A program made the translations under genes and the position numbers. This document shows, piece by piece, positions 34,763-44,717 of a DNA stretch of 64,000 nt; the stretch's first letter is position 1; every line of letters starts with the position of its first letter. The DNA comes from an uncultured Prevotellaceae bacterium. GTDB taxonomy: Bacteria > Bacteroidota > Bacteroidia > Bacteroidales > Bacteroidaceae. The stretch is taken from contig ONFE01000005.1 of NCBI GenBank assembly GCA_900316985.1, positions 1-64,000 on the forward strand. Direction: 5' to 3'. The notes beneath the pieces are model-generated. The model was not told the origin of the DNA, made no database searches, and saw only the letters and a list, made by a program, of their open reading frames with translations.

Positions 34763-35581
34763 CTATTCCTCGAATTCCTTGATACAGAGTTTCTTCAAGT
34801 CGTAGAAGGAACCGTTGTACAAGTCGAAATCCACATATCCCTTAATACCCGGAAGACGGCCGGCATCGGTATGCTGCCAAAACTTCCATTCACCCTTGTA
34901 TTCCACTTTGTCTACATAATAGTGGGCTATCCAATAGGGATAGTCGTCGAATACGGGCGTGCCCAGGTATTTCATCTTGAATTTGTAATAGGTATAGATG
35001 ATGGGCTTCACGTGGTACTTGTCCTCCACGGCATGAAGCCATGCCAGGATCTCGCGTTGGAAATCCTCTGTGGACATGTCGGAGGGCTTATGCTCTACAT
35101 CGAGTACCGGCGGCAAGTCGCCAGCCTGCAGATGCACCTTATTGAGGAAGAACTGCGCCTGGTCGCGTGCCGACGACTTATTGCTCCAGAAATGATAGGC
35201 GCCGCGGATGAAGCCATACTCACGGGCATTGCGGAAATTATCGTTGAAACAATTGTCAAGGCGCGTACTGCCTTCCGTGGCCTTGATCATGATGAAGCGC
35301 ACGGGGCATTTCTCAATCATGGCATTCTGAAGCCGCTGCCAGTCTATTTTACCTTGATAATGGGAAATGTCGATGCCGCGGATTTCGTAGCCGTCGGGAT
35401 AATCTGCATCGCCGTAGAGCGCACGCCAGCGGAATCCAAACGGTCCCACGAAGAAATAATAAAAAGCCCAGATGTAAACGGCCACCACACCGATACCGCC
35501 TATCCACCATGCCCATCGGGGATATTTGGCGAAAAGCGAACGGCTTCGGTGAGGTTTGCGTTTACTTCTGGACTTTGTCAT
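34763..35581 (-). CDS. GH25 lysozyme-like muramidase, membrane-anchored
   Basis: A 272-residue protein with an N-terminal basic stretch, one membrane helix (WAWWIGGIGVVAVYIWAFYY, about 23-42) and a GH25 domain. GH25 motifs are RGIDISHYQGKIDW, FIMIKATEGS, RGAYHFW and DLPPVLDVEH, which include the catalytic Asp and Glu. It would cut peptidoglycan from the periplasmic side of the inner membrane. Role in cell-wall remodelling is inferred. It converges with prmA, with 6 bp between the ends. Confidence 0.88.
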   Translation of the reverse strand: MTKSRSKRKPHRSRSLFAKYPRWAWWIGGIGVVAVYIWAFYYFFVGPFGFRWRALYGDADYPDGYEIRGIDISHYQGKIDWQRLQNAMIEKCPVRFIMIKATEGSTRLDNCFNDNFRNAREYGFIRGAYHFWSNKSSARDQAQFFLNKVHLQAGDLPPVLDVEHKPSDMSTEDFQREILAWLHAVEDKYHVKPIIYTYYKFKMKYLGTPVFDDYPYWIAHYYVDKVEYKGEWKFWQHTDAGRLPGIKGYVDFDLYNGSFYDLKKLCIKEFEE

Positions 35582-35621
35582 TCAGTTTTGATTCTCTAAC
35601 AGCGTTAGGGAAAGAAATCGG

Positions 35622-37262
35622 TTATTTACCCTCCTGCTCGAGTGCCAGCGTCTTTGTAGGCTGGTCACACACCTCAGAGGGTCCCCAGTACTGGATTGGT
35701 CCGGGATACACGTAAGCGGTCTCGCGTGCCCAACGGTCGCGCTGAGCGGCGAAGCACTTGAAGGGAGCGCCGTCGAGTTCCACAAGTGCCTTGCGGATAA
35801 CGGGTTTCATCTCACCGTTACGCTTCTCCATGTTCATCATCATCGTGATGGGCACACCACCGGCGATCCACTGGTCGGCAGGCTTCGTGGTGTTCTTCAC
35901 GATAGCCATATAACCGGTCTTGCCATTGGCGATGAGCTGAGCGGCACTGGTACCGAGGGCATAGCAGTAGTCGGCATCGAAGTTGGAAGGAGCTGCGCAG
36001 CGTCCTTCATAGCCGAAGAAGTGGTGCTGTGTGGCGAACTTGCCCTTGAACATACCGGTCTTGCGCCAGCGCTCCAGCTTGGTAGCCACCATGGAAGAAA
36101 GCAGCTTCTCGGTCTCGATGAGCGACACCTGTACGTTTCCGTGAGGATCACGGTCGAGGGCCAGCTGCTGGGCAACGCTAGTAGGCAGAGAATTGAATAC
36201 GGAGAGATTCTCGTCGGAAATCTGCTGTTTCACGAAGTCAATCTGCTCAGTACGTGTGAGGTTCTTGGCCTCGGGACGTGCCAAAACGTCATTGAGCTCG
36301 GCAATCAGTTTCTTGATAGCGGGAATGAACTCGATGAGTCCCTCTGGGATGATGACGGTACCGAAGTTGTTACCATCTTCAGCGCGGCGGGCAACGGCAT
36401 TGGCGATATACTCCACCACGTCGTCGAGCGTGAGTTCATTCTGCTCCACCTCCTCGGAAACGAGGCAGATGTTAGGCTGGCACTGAAGGGCGCACTCCAG
36501 GGCGATGTGGGAAGCCGAACGGCCCATCACCTTGATGAAGTGCCAGTATTTGCGAGCTGAATTACAGTCGCGCTCAATATTACCGATAAGCTCGGAATAA
36601 GTCTTGCAGGCAGTATCGAAACCGAAGGAAGTCTCAATCTGGTCGTTCTTCAAGTCACCATCGATGGTCTTGGGGCAGCCTATTACCTGTACGCCATAGT
36701 TCTTGGCAGCATAATACTCAGCCAACACGCAGGCATTGGTGTTGGAGTCATCACCACCGATAATCACAATGGCCTTGATGTCAAGTTCACGGATAATCTC
36801 CAGACCTTTCTCGAACTGGTCCACTTTCTCCAACTTCGTACGGCCTGAACCAATCATGTCGAAACCACCGGTATTGCGGTAGTCTTCAATGAAATCAGCC
36901 GTAATCTCCAGATAATTGTGGTCTACCAGACCGCCGGGGCCGAGAACAAAACCATAAAGACGGTTTTCGGGGTTTAGTTTCTTAATTGTGTCGAAAAGAC
37001 CGGTGATGACATTGTGTCCTCCAGGAGCCTGACCGCCGGAAAGGATAACACCCACATTCATTTTGGCCGTATTGGCCTTGTCACTCTCTACGAACTCGAT
37101 GAGAGGCATTCCGTAGGTGTTGGGGAACAGCTTCTTGATGTCCTCCTGATTGTCAACACTCTGTGTAGGAGCACCCTCCTTCACTTTTACAGCTCCCTGA
37201 AGAGCCTTAGGCAGTTTTGGCTGGTAAGCAGAACGAGCCCACTGCAATGCACTTTTTTCCAT
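35622..37262 (-). CDS. pfp: Pyrophosphate-dependent 6-phosphofructokinase
   Basis: The enzyme converts fructose 6-phosphate and fructose 1,6-bisphosphate using pyrophosphate. The signature GGDDSNTNA, with Asp in place of the Gly of ATP-dependent enzymes, and [11 protein letters not shown], with Lys, mark the PPi-dependent long type. The 546-residue length fits. I chose the ATG at 37262 ([14 protein letters not shown]) over a frame from 37433, because the -7 box at 37306-37313 lies inside the longer version. Confidence 0.94.
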   Translation of the reverse strand: MEKSALQWARSAYQPKLPKALQGAVKVKEGAPTQSVDNQEDIKKLFPNTYGMPLIEFVESDKANTAKMNVGVILSGGQAPGGHNVITGLFDTIKKLNPENRLYGFVLGPGGLVDHNYLEITADFIEDYRNTGGFDMIGSGRTKLEKVDQFEKGLEIIRELDIKAIVIIGGDDSNTNACVLAEYYAAKNYGVQVIGCPKTIDGDLKNDQIETSFGFDTACKTYSELIGNIERDCNSARKYWHFIKVMGRSASHIALECALQCQPNICLVSEEVEQNELTLDDVVEYIANAVARRAEDGNNFGTVIIPEGLIEFIPAIKKLIAELNDVLARPEAKNLTRTEQIDFVKQQISDENLSVFNSLPTSVAQQLALDRDPHGNVQVSLIETEKLLSSMVATKLERWRKTGMFKGKFATQHHFFGYEGRCAAPSNFDADYCYALGTSAAQLIANGKTGYMAIVKNTTKPADQWIAGGVPITMMMNMEKRNGEMKPVIRKALVELDGAPFKCFAAQRDRWARETAYVYPGPIQYWGPSEVCDQPTKTLALEQEGK

Positions 37263-37305
37263 ACTAAATTTGTTGATATAATTTGAATAATTGAATTTCG
37301 CATTG

Positions 37306-37313
37306 CAAAAATA
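37306..37313 (-). promoter_or_regulatory. -7 box for pfp
   Basis: It reads TATTTTTG on the minus strand, 43 bp upstream of the chosen ATG. Confidence 0.6.
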
Positions 37314-37408
37314 CGAAAAAAACGAGATATAAGCGCCCATTTTATTACAAATTTCAATGAAAAGCATAAATTTTCCGATTCTTTTACGAAGGTTTAAGAA
37401 ATTATATT

Positions 37409-37416
37409 TATATTTG
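37409..37416 (+). promoter_or_regulatory. -7 box for the 90-residue protein/acyltransferase pair
   Basis: TATATTTG lies 32 bp before the ATG at 37449. Confidence 0.55.
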
Positions 37417-37448
37417 CAATATAGAATTAACAAAAAAGACAGATACTT

Positions 37449-37721
37449 ATGTCAAACAAAAGAGATTTAAAAAAGACCATCAATTACATTTGTAGCGAAT
37501 TGTTTGCAGAATGTGTGGCTGCATCACTCTACAATGGAAAGCCAGAAGAGGACAATGTGAACGCATTGCTCTCCAGTATCTTGATGATTCAGAATGATTA
37601 CGTGAGCCGTATCTCCCATCCTGAGCCTGGAATGGAAACACAGGACTATTTCAAGGACCTCATCAACAATTTCAATAAGCAGGCCAGTGAGATTATCGAC
37701 CAGATTGCAGCCCTGAGTTAA
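37449..37721 (+). CDS. Conserved small helical protein of unknown function
   Basis: A 90-residue, mostly helical soluble protein ([20 protein letters not shown] near the start, IIDQIAALS at the end). I recognise it only as a type of small protein frequent in Bacteroidales. It is followed 27 bp later by an acyltransferase gene and is probably co-transcribed with it. No motif suggests a function. Confidence 0.7.
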   Translation: MSNKRDLKKTINYICSELFAECVAASLYNGKPEEDNVNALLSSILMIQNDYVSRISHPEPGMETQDYFKDLINNFNKQASEIIDQIAALS

Positions 37722-37748
37722 AACAGAATCACACACTAAATACTTACT

Positions 37749-38291
37749 ATGGGAAACTTTTTTAACTCACTGCTGTACAAACGTTTAGGCTGGAAGAAAG
37801 AAGTAACCGTTGAACATCCTAAAAAGTTCATTATCGCATTAGCCCCCCACACATCAAACTGGGATTTTGTTCTTGGCCAGTGCTACTCCAGAGCCGAGAA
37901 AATGCGCATCAATTTCCTGATGAAGAAAGAATGGTTCTTCTGGCCTCTGGGTCTCATTTTCCGCAAATGGGGAGGTGTGCCCGTCTATCGTTCCAAGAGC
38001 TCAAGTATGACTGACAACCTGGCGGAGGAAGCGCGCAAGATGGATGAATTTCGTCTTTGCATCACGCCTGAGGGCACCCGTTCGCCCAACGCTGAATGGA
38101 AGAAGGGGTTCTACTTCATCGCATTGAAGGCCGGCATCCCCATTCTACTATATGGCATCGACTACGAGCGCAAACTCATACAATGTACGAAAAGCATTAT
38201 TCCCTCAGGTGATTTCGACAAGGATATGGTCGAAATCAAATCGTATTACAAGGACTTCAAGGGAAAACACCCTGAAAAATTTGCGCTATAA
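37749..38291 (+). CDS. 1-Acyl-glycerol-3-phosphate acyltransferase family protein (PlsC-like)
   Basis: A 180-residue acyltransferase with the HX4D motif HTSNWD (His34, Asp39) and the EGTRS motif (TPEGTRSPN). It lacks a membrane helix at the N-terminus and is shorter than classic PlsC (about 240). The acyl acceptor is unknown; lysophosphatidic acid or another glycerolipid is likely. Confidence 0.87.
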   Translation: MGNFFNSLLYKRLGWKKEVTVEHPKKFIIALAPHTSNWDFVLGQCYSRAEKMRINFLMKKEWFFWPLGLIFRKWGGVPVYRSKSSSMTDNLAEEARKMDEFRLCITPEGTRSPNAEWKKGFYFIALKAGIPILLYGIDYERKLIQCTKSIIPSGDFDKDMVEIKSYYKDFKGKHPEKFAL

Positions 38292-38346
38292 ATCCCCTGC
38301 AAGGTGTTTTCCCGACTATTTATTTGGTCATGTAAGCAGAATTTCG

Positions 38347-38354
38347 TAATTTTG
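38347..38354 (+). promoter_or_regulatory. -7 box for the amidase-like lipoprotein operon
   Basis: TAATTTTG lies 26 bp before the ATG at 38381. Confidence 0.55.
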
Positions 38355-38380
38355 TCGGACAAATAAATAGATAATAGGTA

Positions 38381-41089
38381 ATGAGAATTCATTTTCAACA
38401 TATAGCACAGGCGGGTGTGCTGATTGCCGCTCTCACATTATGGGGATGCGGCACTACTCGTACGACACAGAACGTTAAGCCCACAAAGCCCACTACCACA
38501 AGCAAACCGGTCATCAAGGATCAGCCGCAGAGCGCCCCTCTGCCCCCACAACGTTACAAGACAAAGACCACGGGCATGAAATGGGGAGATATAGATTACA
38601 CGGGGCCTTCATGGGTTACAAATACTTCGAAACCATTTGAGATTGACCGTGGACTCCAGCATCGCCACTTGGTGGTTTGGCAAAGTCACGGACGATACTA
38701 TGACGGTGAAAAAGGATTCTGGAAATGGCAGCGCCCTTTCCTTTTCGGAACCACCGAAGACCTCTATACACAGACCATCGTAGTACCCTATCTCATTCCG
38801 ATGCTGGAGAATGCCGGGGCCAATGTTTTTACTCCCCGTGAGCGTGACTGGCAGCGTAACGAGGTCATTGTCGACAACGATCAGTCATCCACGGGAAACT
38901 ATTTCGAAACCAACGGTTCACAGATTTGGCAGAAGACTCCCTATCTTGGTTTTGCCCAATTGAAAAGAATCTATAAGGACGGTGAGAATCCGTTCATTGC
39001 CGGTACAGCACGCCAGGTAAAAGCCGTGAAGTCAGGCAATATCAGTACCGTTTGCTATCGTCCCGACATTCCAAAGTCAGGACAGTATGCCGTATATGTA
39101 AGTTATCAGTCGCTGCCAGAGAGTATTGAGGATGCCCGCTATATCGTTTATCATCAGGGAGAATCCACAGAATTTCGCGTAAACCAGCAGATGGGCGGAG
39201 GCACCTGGGTATATTTAGGTACTTTCTTCTTTGAAGCCGGAACATCCATCGACAACTGTGTTCAACTGACGAACGAAAGTCGTCATCATGGTGTGGTAAC
39301 GGCAGATGCTGTGCGTTTCGGCGGTGGTATGGGTAACATTGAGCGAGGTGGTACCGTTAGCGGACTTCCACGTTTCCTGGAGGCAGCCCGTTACACGGCG
39401 CAATGGTCGGGTATGCCCTACTCTATTTACGGTGGCTACAAAGGACAGGACGATTATAAGGATGATATCAACACCCGTTCGCTAATGACCAACTTCGTGG
39501 GTGGCGGTTCCCCCTATTTGCCTACAAAAGAAGGACTGGGCGTGCCTTTCGAACTATCACTTGCTGTACACAGTGATGCCGGATATCAGCAAGACTACAC
39601 CTCGCTGAAAGGTTCATTGGCAGTATGCACTACCGACCATAACGACGGAATTCTGAACAGCGGACTTTCACGTCAGACTTCAAAGGAACTTGCACGTAGC
39701 ATCCTCGACAATGCCCAGCGTGACATTCAGCGCAAATACGGGACATGGGCAGTGCGTGCTCTCTGGGATCGCAACTATTCGGAAACCCGTCTTCCTGAAG
39801 TTCCGTCCGCCATCTTCGAAACTCTGTCACACCAGAACTTCCCGGATATGGTGATGGGTCAAGATCCGAACTTCAAGTTCACGCTTGCCCGTAGCGTTTA
39901 TAAGACACTTCTGCGATTCTCTGCAGAACGCCACGGCAAAAACTGCACTATAGCTCCGTTACCGCCACAATTCCTGAGTGCGGAAGTCGGTGAGAACAAT
40001 GTGGCCATTCTGAAATGGCGGGAAACACCTGATGCGGATGAATCCTCTGCAAATCCCACTGCCTATGTCATCTATAAAGCCATTGGCAATGGAGGTTTTG
40101 ACAACGGTACGCTCGTAAACGGTACTGCTGCCAAAGTAAAAATCACGCCGGGTACTCCCTATCATTTCAAGATCACAGCCGTCAACCGCGGCGGTGAGAG
40201 TTTCCCCTCGGAAGTGCTTTCCACACTCAGTCAGCCCAATGCCCAGAAAACCGTTCTAGTGGTTAACGGCTTCCATAGGCTATCTGCTCCTGCAGTCGTT
40301 AACAATGACTCCTTGCAAGGTTTTGATTTCAACCGTGACCCAGGTGTAAGTTATATGAGAACTGCAGGATGGAGTGGTCGCCAGCAATGCTTCGACAAGA
40401 AAGCTATTGGCATAGAAGGTCCTGGAGGGCTTGGCTATAGCGGACAGGAATGGCAGGGAATGGTGATAGCAGGCAACACATTCGATTATGTACGTACACA
40501 CACCGATGCCATTAGCCACGGTACAATCTACAACGTATGCAGTTGTTCCTCGGTGGCCGTTGAAGAAGGACGCGAAGACATCATGAAATACCATTGCGTT
40601 GACCTGATCCTCGGACTGGAGAAATATGCTCCCCACCAATTGGTATACTACAAGACATTCACCCCAAAGATGCAGGAACGACTGGCTGCCTATGCACAAA
40701 CGGGCGGAGCCATTCTGGTGAGCGGTTCTTACATTGGCTCGGATATGACTTCAGAGACCGAGCGCCAGTTTCTTGACAATGTGCTCCACCTACAGTTGGC
40801 AGGCACGCAGATGATGAACACCAATCCTATCATCAACGGACTTGGTACGCAGATAGACATTTACCGTACGCTCAACGAAGACCACTATGCCGCCACAGCG
40901 CCTGACATCATACAGCCCACAGGACAGGCATTTCCCGCCATGACCTATCAGGACCAGACTTCGGCTGCCGTAGCCTATCAGGGACAGATTTACCATTCAT
41001 TTACCATGGGCTTCCCGTTTGAATGTATCATTTCACCATCAAAGCGAGCCAGCATTATGTCAGGAATCCTGAAATTCCTGATGCCATAG
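38381..41089 (+). CDS. Lipoprotein with amidase_3-like catalytic core interrupted by a golvesin-type domain
   Basis: A 902-residue lipoprotein (Cys23 in LTLWGCG). The parts of an N-acetylmuramoyl-L-alanine amidase core appear in order but spread apart: first His103 in SHGRYYD, a Glu in FTPRERD, His397 in AVHSDAG, and a late Glu near residue 480 in AIFETLSH. Between them (about 180-330) lies a golvesin/xanthan-lyase-type beta domain (YAVYVSYQ, GTWVYLGTFFFEAG, ADAVRFGG). An FN3-like domain (about 540-635) and an unassigned C-terminal domain follow. Bacteroidetes relatives are often labelled xanthan lyase without proof; peptidoglycan amidase activity is my inference. It leads an operon with the two following genes. 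Confidence 0.78.
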   Translation: MRIHFQHIAQAGVLIAALTLWGCGTTRTTQNVKPTKPTTTSKPVIKDQPQSAPLPPQRYKTKTTGMKWGDIDYTGPSWVTNTSKPFEIDRGLQHRHLVVWQSHGRYYDGEKGFWKWQRPFLFGTTEDLYTQTIVVPYLIPMLENAGANVFTPRERDWQRNEVIVDNDQSSTGNYFETNGSQIWQKTPYLGFAQLKRIYKDGENPFIAGTARQVKAVKSGNISTVCYRPDIPKSGQYAVYVSYQSLPESIEDARYIVYHQGESTEFRVNQQMGGGTWVYLGTFFFEAGTSIDNCVQLTNESRHHGVVTADAVRFGGGMGNIERGGTVSGLPRFLEAARYTAQWSGMPYSIYGGYKGQDDYKDDINTRSLMTNFVGGGSPYLPTKEGLGVPFELSLAVHSDAGYQQDYTSLKGSLAVCTTDHNDGILNSGLSRQTSKELARSILDNAQRDIQRKYGTWAVRALWDRNYSETRLPEVPSAIFETLSHQNFPDMVMGQDPNFKFTLARSVYKTLLRFSAERHGKNCTIAPLPPQFLSAEVGENNVAILKWRETPDADESSANPTAYVIYKAIGNGGFDNGTLVNGTAAKVKITPGTPYHFKITAVNRGGESFPSEVLSTLSQPNAQKTVLVVNGFHRLSAPAVVNNDSLQGFDFNRDPGVSYMRTAGWSGRQQCFDKKAIGIEGPGGLGYSGQEWQGMVIAGNTFDYVRTHTDAISHGTIYNVCSCSSVAVEEGREDIMKYHCVDLILGLEKYAPHQLVYYKTFTPKMQERLAAYAQTGGAILVSGSYIGSDMTSETERQFLDNVLHLQLAGTQMMNTNPIINGLGTQIDIYRTLNEDHYAATAPDIIQPTGQAFPAMTYQDQTSAAVAYQGQIYHSFTMGFPFECIISPSKRASIMSGILKFLMP

Positions 41090-41121
41090 TAATCAAGATT
41101 AAAAACAAACGTATCTGACAT

Positions 41122-41439
41122 ATGAAAATACAAGCAAACGCTTCCGGAACAAGAAGCATTGAAGTGAGTGAGAAGCATCTGATGACGTTGAAGAAGTATG
41201 CCCTGCTGAAAAACCTCATTGACAGCAATGGCATCATCGACGAGGATGTCCTCGACAAACTGAAGTTCAACTGCCGTTCCATCCTGGAAAGCCAACCTAC
41301 AATTGACAAGGAACTGATGGACCTCTGCCTTGATGTCATCTACAATACCAACATGAAGGCCATTGGTCTTCAGAATCTTGTTCTGCTCTATGTGGAATGG
41401 GAACCTAAAGAAACTGCAAAGCAAGATAAAGAAGAATAA
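41122..41439 (+). CDS. Small protein of unknown function
   Basis: A 105-residue protein with no signal peptide and a mixed helical pattern (HLMTLKKYALLKNLIDSNGI). I do not recognise the family. It sits 32 bp after the lipoprotein gene and 6 bp before ygiQ, so it is part of the same transcript. Confidence 0.65.
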   Translation: MKIQANASGTRSIEVSEKHLMTLKKYALLKNLIDSNGIIDEDVLDKLKFNCRSILESQPTIDKELMDLCLDVIYNTNMKAIGLQNLVLLYVEWEPKETAKQDKEE

Positions 41440-41445
41440 GAAGGA

Positions 41446-43416
41446 ATGGTAAACAGCCACCAGTTGACCGATTTCCTACCCACGACCAAGAAAGAAGTGG
41501 AACTGAGGGGATGGGATGAACTTGACGTCATCCTATTCTCCGGGGATGCTTACGTAGATCACCCTTCGTTTGGGGCTGCTGTTATCGGACGTGTACTAGA
41601 ATCACATGGCTATCGGGTGGCTATCGTACCACAACCTGACTGGCACGGTGATTTCCGTGATTTCAAGAAACTAGGACGTCCACGGTTGTTTTTCGGAATA
41701 TCTCCTGGCTGTATGGATTCCATGGTGAACAAATACACCGCAAACCGGCGATTGCGCTCCGAGGATGCTTACAGTCCTGACGGACGGCATGATTGTCGCC
41801 CTGAGTATCCCACCATTGTTTATTCTCAGATTCTACGCAAACTGTATCCCGATGTCCCCATCGTTCTTGGCGGTATTGAGGCTTCTCTCCGACGACTCAC
41901 CCATTATGATTACTGGCAAGACAAACTGATGAAATGCATACTCATTCCCAGTGGAGCAGACATCATCAGTTACGGGATGGGTGAAAAGACGATAGTCCGG
42001 ATTGCTGAAGAATTGGAGAAAGGACGACGCATAGAATCCATCCATGAACTTCCACAGACGGTTTTTTTATGTCGCGAAGAGGACATCCCAGGTGGTATCT
42101 CAGCTGATGACATTGTGCTGCATAGTCATGAAGAGTGCCTACGCAACAAAAAGGCAGAGGCCGAGAACTTCCGCCATATTGAGGAAGAGTCAAACAAAAT
42201 GCATGCGCAGCGCTTGTTGCAGGCTGTTGACGGACTTTACGTGGTAGTGAATCCCCCCTACCCACCAATGACGACAACGGAAGTAGATGCTTCTTTCGAC
42301 CTACCCTACACACGCGTTCCTCATCCAAAATATAAGAACAAACGCATTCCTGCTTACGAGATGATTAAATTCTCGGTCAACATCCATCGAGGATGTTTTG
42401 GAGGCTGTGCATTTTGCACGATCTCTGCCCATCAAGGCAAATTTATTGCCTGCCGTTCGAAGGAAAGTATTCTCAAGGAGGTGAAGGAAGTTGTACAACT
42501 GCCAGATTTCAAAGGCTATCTCAGCGATCTTGGCGGCCCTTCTGCTAATATGTACGGAATGCACGGCAAGAACCTTAAGGCATGTGAACGATGCAAGCGC
42601 CCATCGTGTATTCATCCCGCCGTCTGCCCGAATCTCAATGCTGACCATTCGGATATTCTTGACGTCTATCATGCCGTGGATTCCATGCCGCAGATTAAGA
42701 AGAGTTTTATTGGAAGTGGTGTCCGTTATGACTTGCTCCTCTACCGTTCCAACGATGAGAAAGCTAACAAAGCCGCAGAACAATATACCCGGGAATTAAT
42801 CTGCAAACACGTCAGCGGTCGCCTGAAAGTGGCTCCAGAACACACTTCTGACCGCGTGCTTTATCTGATGCGTAAGCCTTCTTTCAAACAGTTCCATCAG
42901 TTCAAGCGAATCTTTGACCGCATCAACAGTCAGGAAAACCTTCGTCAGCAACTCATTCCCTACTTTATATCCTCTCATCCTGGATGCAGAGAAGAAGATA
43001 TGGCAGAATTGGCCGTAGAGACCAAGAAGCTTGACTTTCAATTGGAACAGGTGCAGGACTTCACTCCGACACCCATGACCGTGGCTACTGAAACATGGTA
43101 TACTGGATATGATCCTTACACGCTTGAACCCGTTTTCAGTGCTAAGACTCAAAAAGAGAAACTAGCCCAACGACAGTTCTTTTTCTGGTATAAGCCAGAA
43201 GAACGCCGTGGCATAGAACAATCTCTGCGCAGGATAGGCAGAGCAGACCTTATCAAAAAACTTTATGATGGAAATTCTCGAACAGCAACTTATAGGCAAG
43301 AAGAGCCAAGAGACGTGCGAGGACGCGATAGTCATCACAACACATCATCTGGCGGTTATCGACGGCAGCACCAGCAAAACCAATCGAAGTATCCTTCCAG
43401 GGGTAAGAAACGGTAG
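41446..43416 (+). CDS. ygiQ: YgiQ-family radical SAM protein
   Basis: A 656-residue radical SAM enzyme. The iron-sulfur motif CFGGCAFC is at Cys317/321/324, preceded by the YgiQ N-terminal domain (FSGDAYVDHPSFGAAVIGR) and followed by SDLGGPSANMYGM. The substrate is unknown for the family. The last about 50 residues are basic and low in complexity (YPSRGKKR end). They are encoded in the 152-bp region that also encodes, in another frame, the start of the next gene. Confidence 0.92.
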   Translation: MVNSHQLTDFLPTTKKEVELRGWDELDVILFSGDAYVDHPSFGAAVIGRVLESHGYRVAIVPQPDWHGDFRDFKKLGRPRLFFGISPGCMDSMVNKYTANRRLRSEDAYSPDGRHDCRPEYPTIVYSQILRKLYPDVPIVLGGIEASLRRLTHYDYWQDKLMKCILIPSGADIISYGMGEKTIVRIAEELEKGRRIESIHELPQTVFLCREEDIPGGISADDIVLHSHEECLRNKKAEAENFRHIEEESNKMHAQRLLQAVDGLYVVVNPPYPPMTTTEVDASFDLPYTRVPHPKYKNKRIPAYEMIKFSVNIHRGCFGGCAFCTISAHQGKFIACRSKESILKEVKEVVQLPDFKGYLSDLGGPSANMYGMHGKNLKACERCKRPSCIHPAVCPNLNADHSDILDVYHAVDSMPQIKKSFIGSGVRYDLLLYRSNDEKANKAAEQYTRELICKHVSGRLKVAPEHTSDRVLYLMRKPSFKQFHQFKRIFDRINSQENLRQQLIPYFISSHPGCREEDMAELAVETKKLDFQLEQVQDFTPTPMTVATETWYTGYDPYTLEPVFSAKTQKEKLAQRQFFFWYKPEERRGIEQSLRRIGRADLIKKLYDGNSRTATYRQEEPRDVRGRDSHHNTSSGGYRRQHQQNQSKYPSRGKKR

Positions 43417-44068
43417 GTATGCGATGATTCTCGCAGCGGAAAACATCGAGAATCTTCCAGAAGAAGCCACTTGTGAAGAATTCTGCCAAAGTGTTACTGC
43501 ATCTTTTGCCGCTGTCTATGAATCCCATCAATATTGTACTGACTTCATTCTCGAACATCCTGAAGAGCGCCTCACATGCAGCGCTGCCATCTATAGCACA
43601 AGCCGACGTGAAGTATGGATGATTGGCGATTGCCAATGTCTCATTGATGGTGAGTTCTATGATAACCCCAAGCCTATGGAAGCCGCCAATGCCGCAAAGC
43701 GAATTGCCTATATCCGTGAACATCATCTCAGCGAGTCTTCTATCTTAAAACACGATGAGGGACGCGACTACATCATCAATGACATCATCGCTTCCATGCG
43801 CCTTCAAAATAAGACCTTTTCCGTCATTGACGGTACACCAATATATATAAGAGGTGTAAAGCGGATTCCTGCTGAGAATGCCCATGAGATAGTACTTGCC
43901 ACTGATGGTTATCCTTTCCTGTATCCTACATTGGCAGAGAGCGAAGCAGCCCTAAAGAATCTGCTCATAAATGACCCTTGTTGTATGGAGATTTACCAAG
44001 CCACTAAAGCCTGTATGAAAGGTCAGCAGAGTTTTGACGATCGCGCCTATTTGCGGTTCAACATCTGA
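43265..44068 (+). CDS. PP2C-like phosphatase-fold protein overlapping ygiQ
   Basis: A 267-residue protein. The N-terminal segment CEDAIVITTHHLAVIDGST resembles the PP2C metal-site start. EVWMIGDCQCLIDGEFYDN resembles the central GDSR...DG strand, EIVLATDGYPFLY the metal-site DG motif, and the C-terminus SFDDRAYLRF the DD(N) end. The match is by pattern only, and some metal ligands may be lost, so activity is uncertain. The gene starts 152 bp inside ygiQ in the +1 frame. The PP2C-like motif at 43319-43380 lies within the overlap, so the early start is real. Confidence 0.7.
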   Translation: MMEILEQQLIGKKSQETCEDAIVITTHHLAVIDGSTSKTNRSILPGVRNGRYAMILAAENIENLPEEATCEEFCQSVTASFAAVYESHQYCTDFILEHPEERLTCSAAIYSTSRREVWMIGDCQCLIDGEFYDNPKPMEAANAAKRIAYIREHHLSESSILKHDEGRDYIINDIIASMRLQNKTFSVIDGTPIYIRGVKRIPAENAHEIVLATDGYPFLYPTLAESEAALKNLLINDPCCMEIYQATKACMKGQQSFDDRAYLRFNI

Positions 44069-44117
44069 AAAATCATTATAAAATCACGGAATATTTGGTA
44101 AAGACTCCAAAAAGTCA

Positions 44118-44125
44118 TACCTTTG
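44118..44125 (+). promoter_or_regulatory. -7 box placed 4 bp before the LuxR gene ATG (leaderless)
   Basis: TACCTTTG at 44118-44125 is followed by CACT and then ATG at 44130. A start site at the usual distance would fall on or just after the A of ATG, so the mRNA is likely leaderless. Confidence 0.65.
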
Positions 44126-44129
44126 CACT

Positions 44130-44717
44130 ATGCAAACAAGACCAAAGATAGCCATCATAGACAGCAACACGCTTTCAGCGCTTGGACTGAAAGGGATGTT
44201 GCAGAATGTGATGCCTATTATGACTGTTGACATCTTTGGCTCTTTTGCAGAATTCACGACCAGTAATACAAATGATTATTTCCACTATTTCACAAATGTG
44301 AACATCGTTCTCGACAATCGGGATTTCTTCAATGTGCACAGTCGAAAGACTATCGTACTCACGACTTCGCCAGAAAACCAGCCTACGGGATTCCACTGCC
44401 TATGCATCAATGTACCTGAACGGCAACTGGTACATTCACTCCTGATGTTGCAGCAACATGCACATCCCCACGGCAAGAACCTTCCTCCATTGCCAAAAGT
44501 GCTAGAAAAGAAAATTCTTTCCGACCGTGAAATTGAAGTAATGAACCTTATAGTACAGGGATTCATCAACAAAGAGATTGCCGACAAGCTCAACATCGGT
44601 CTAGCCACAGTAGTTACTCATCGCCGAAACATCATGGATAAGCTTGGTGTGAAATCTGTGTCTGCATTAACAATCTATGCCGTAATGCACGGCTATGTTG
44701 ACATCAATAGCATCTAA
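44130..44717 (+). CDS. LuxR/FixJ-type regulator with degenerate receiver domain
   Basis: A 195-residue regulator. The N-terminal half has receiver-like beginnings (KIAIIDSNTLSALGLKGML), but the expected phospho-acceptor Asp with its surrounding motif is absent. The C-terminal half is a clear LuxR helix-turn-helix (LSDREIEVMNLIVQGFINKE, VVTHRRNIMDKLGV). It is likely a phosphorylation-independent regulator; its target is unknown. It has its own promoter. Confidence 0.83.
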   Translation: MQTRPKIAIIDSNTLSALGLKGMLQNVMPIMTVDIFGSFAEFTTSNTNDYFHYFTNVNIVLDNRDFFNVHSRKTIVLTTSPENQPTGFHCLCINVPERQLVHSLLMLQQHAHPHGKNLPPLPKVLEKKILSDREIEVMNLIVQGFINKEIADKLNIGLATVVTHRRNIMDKLGVKSVSALTIYAVMHGYVDINSI

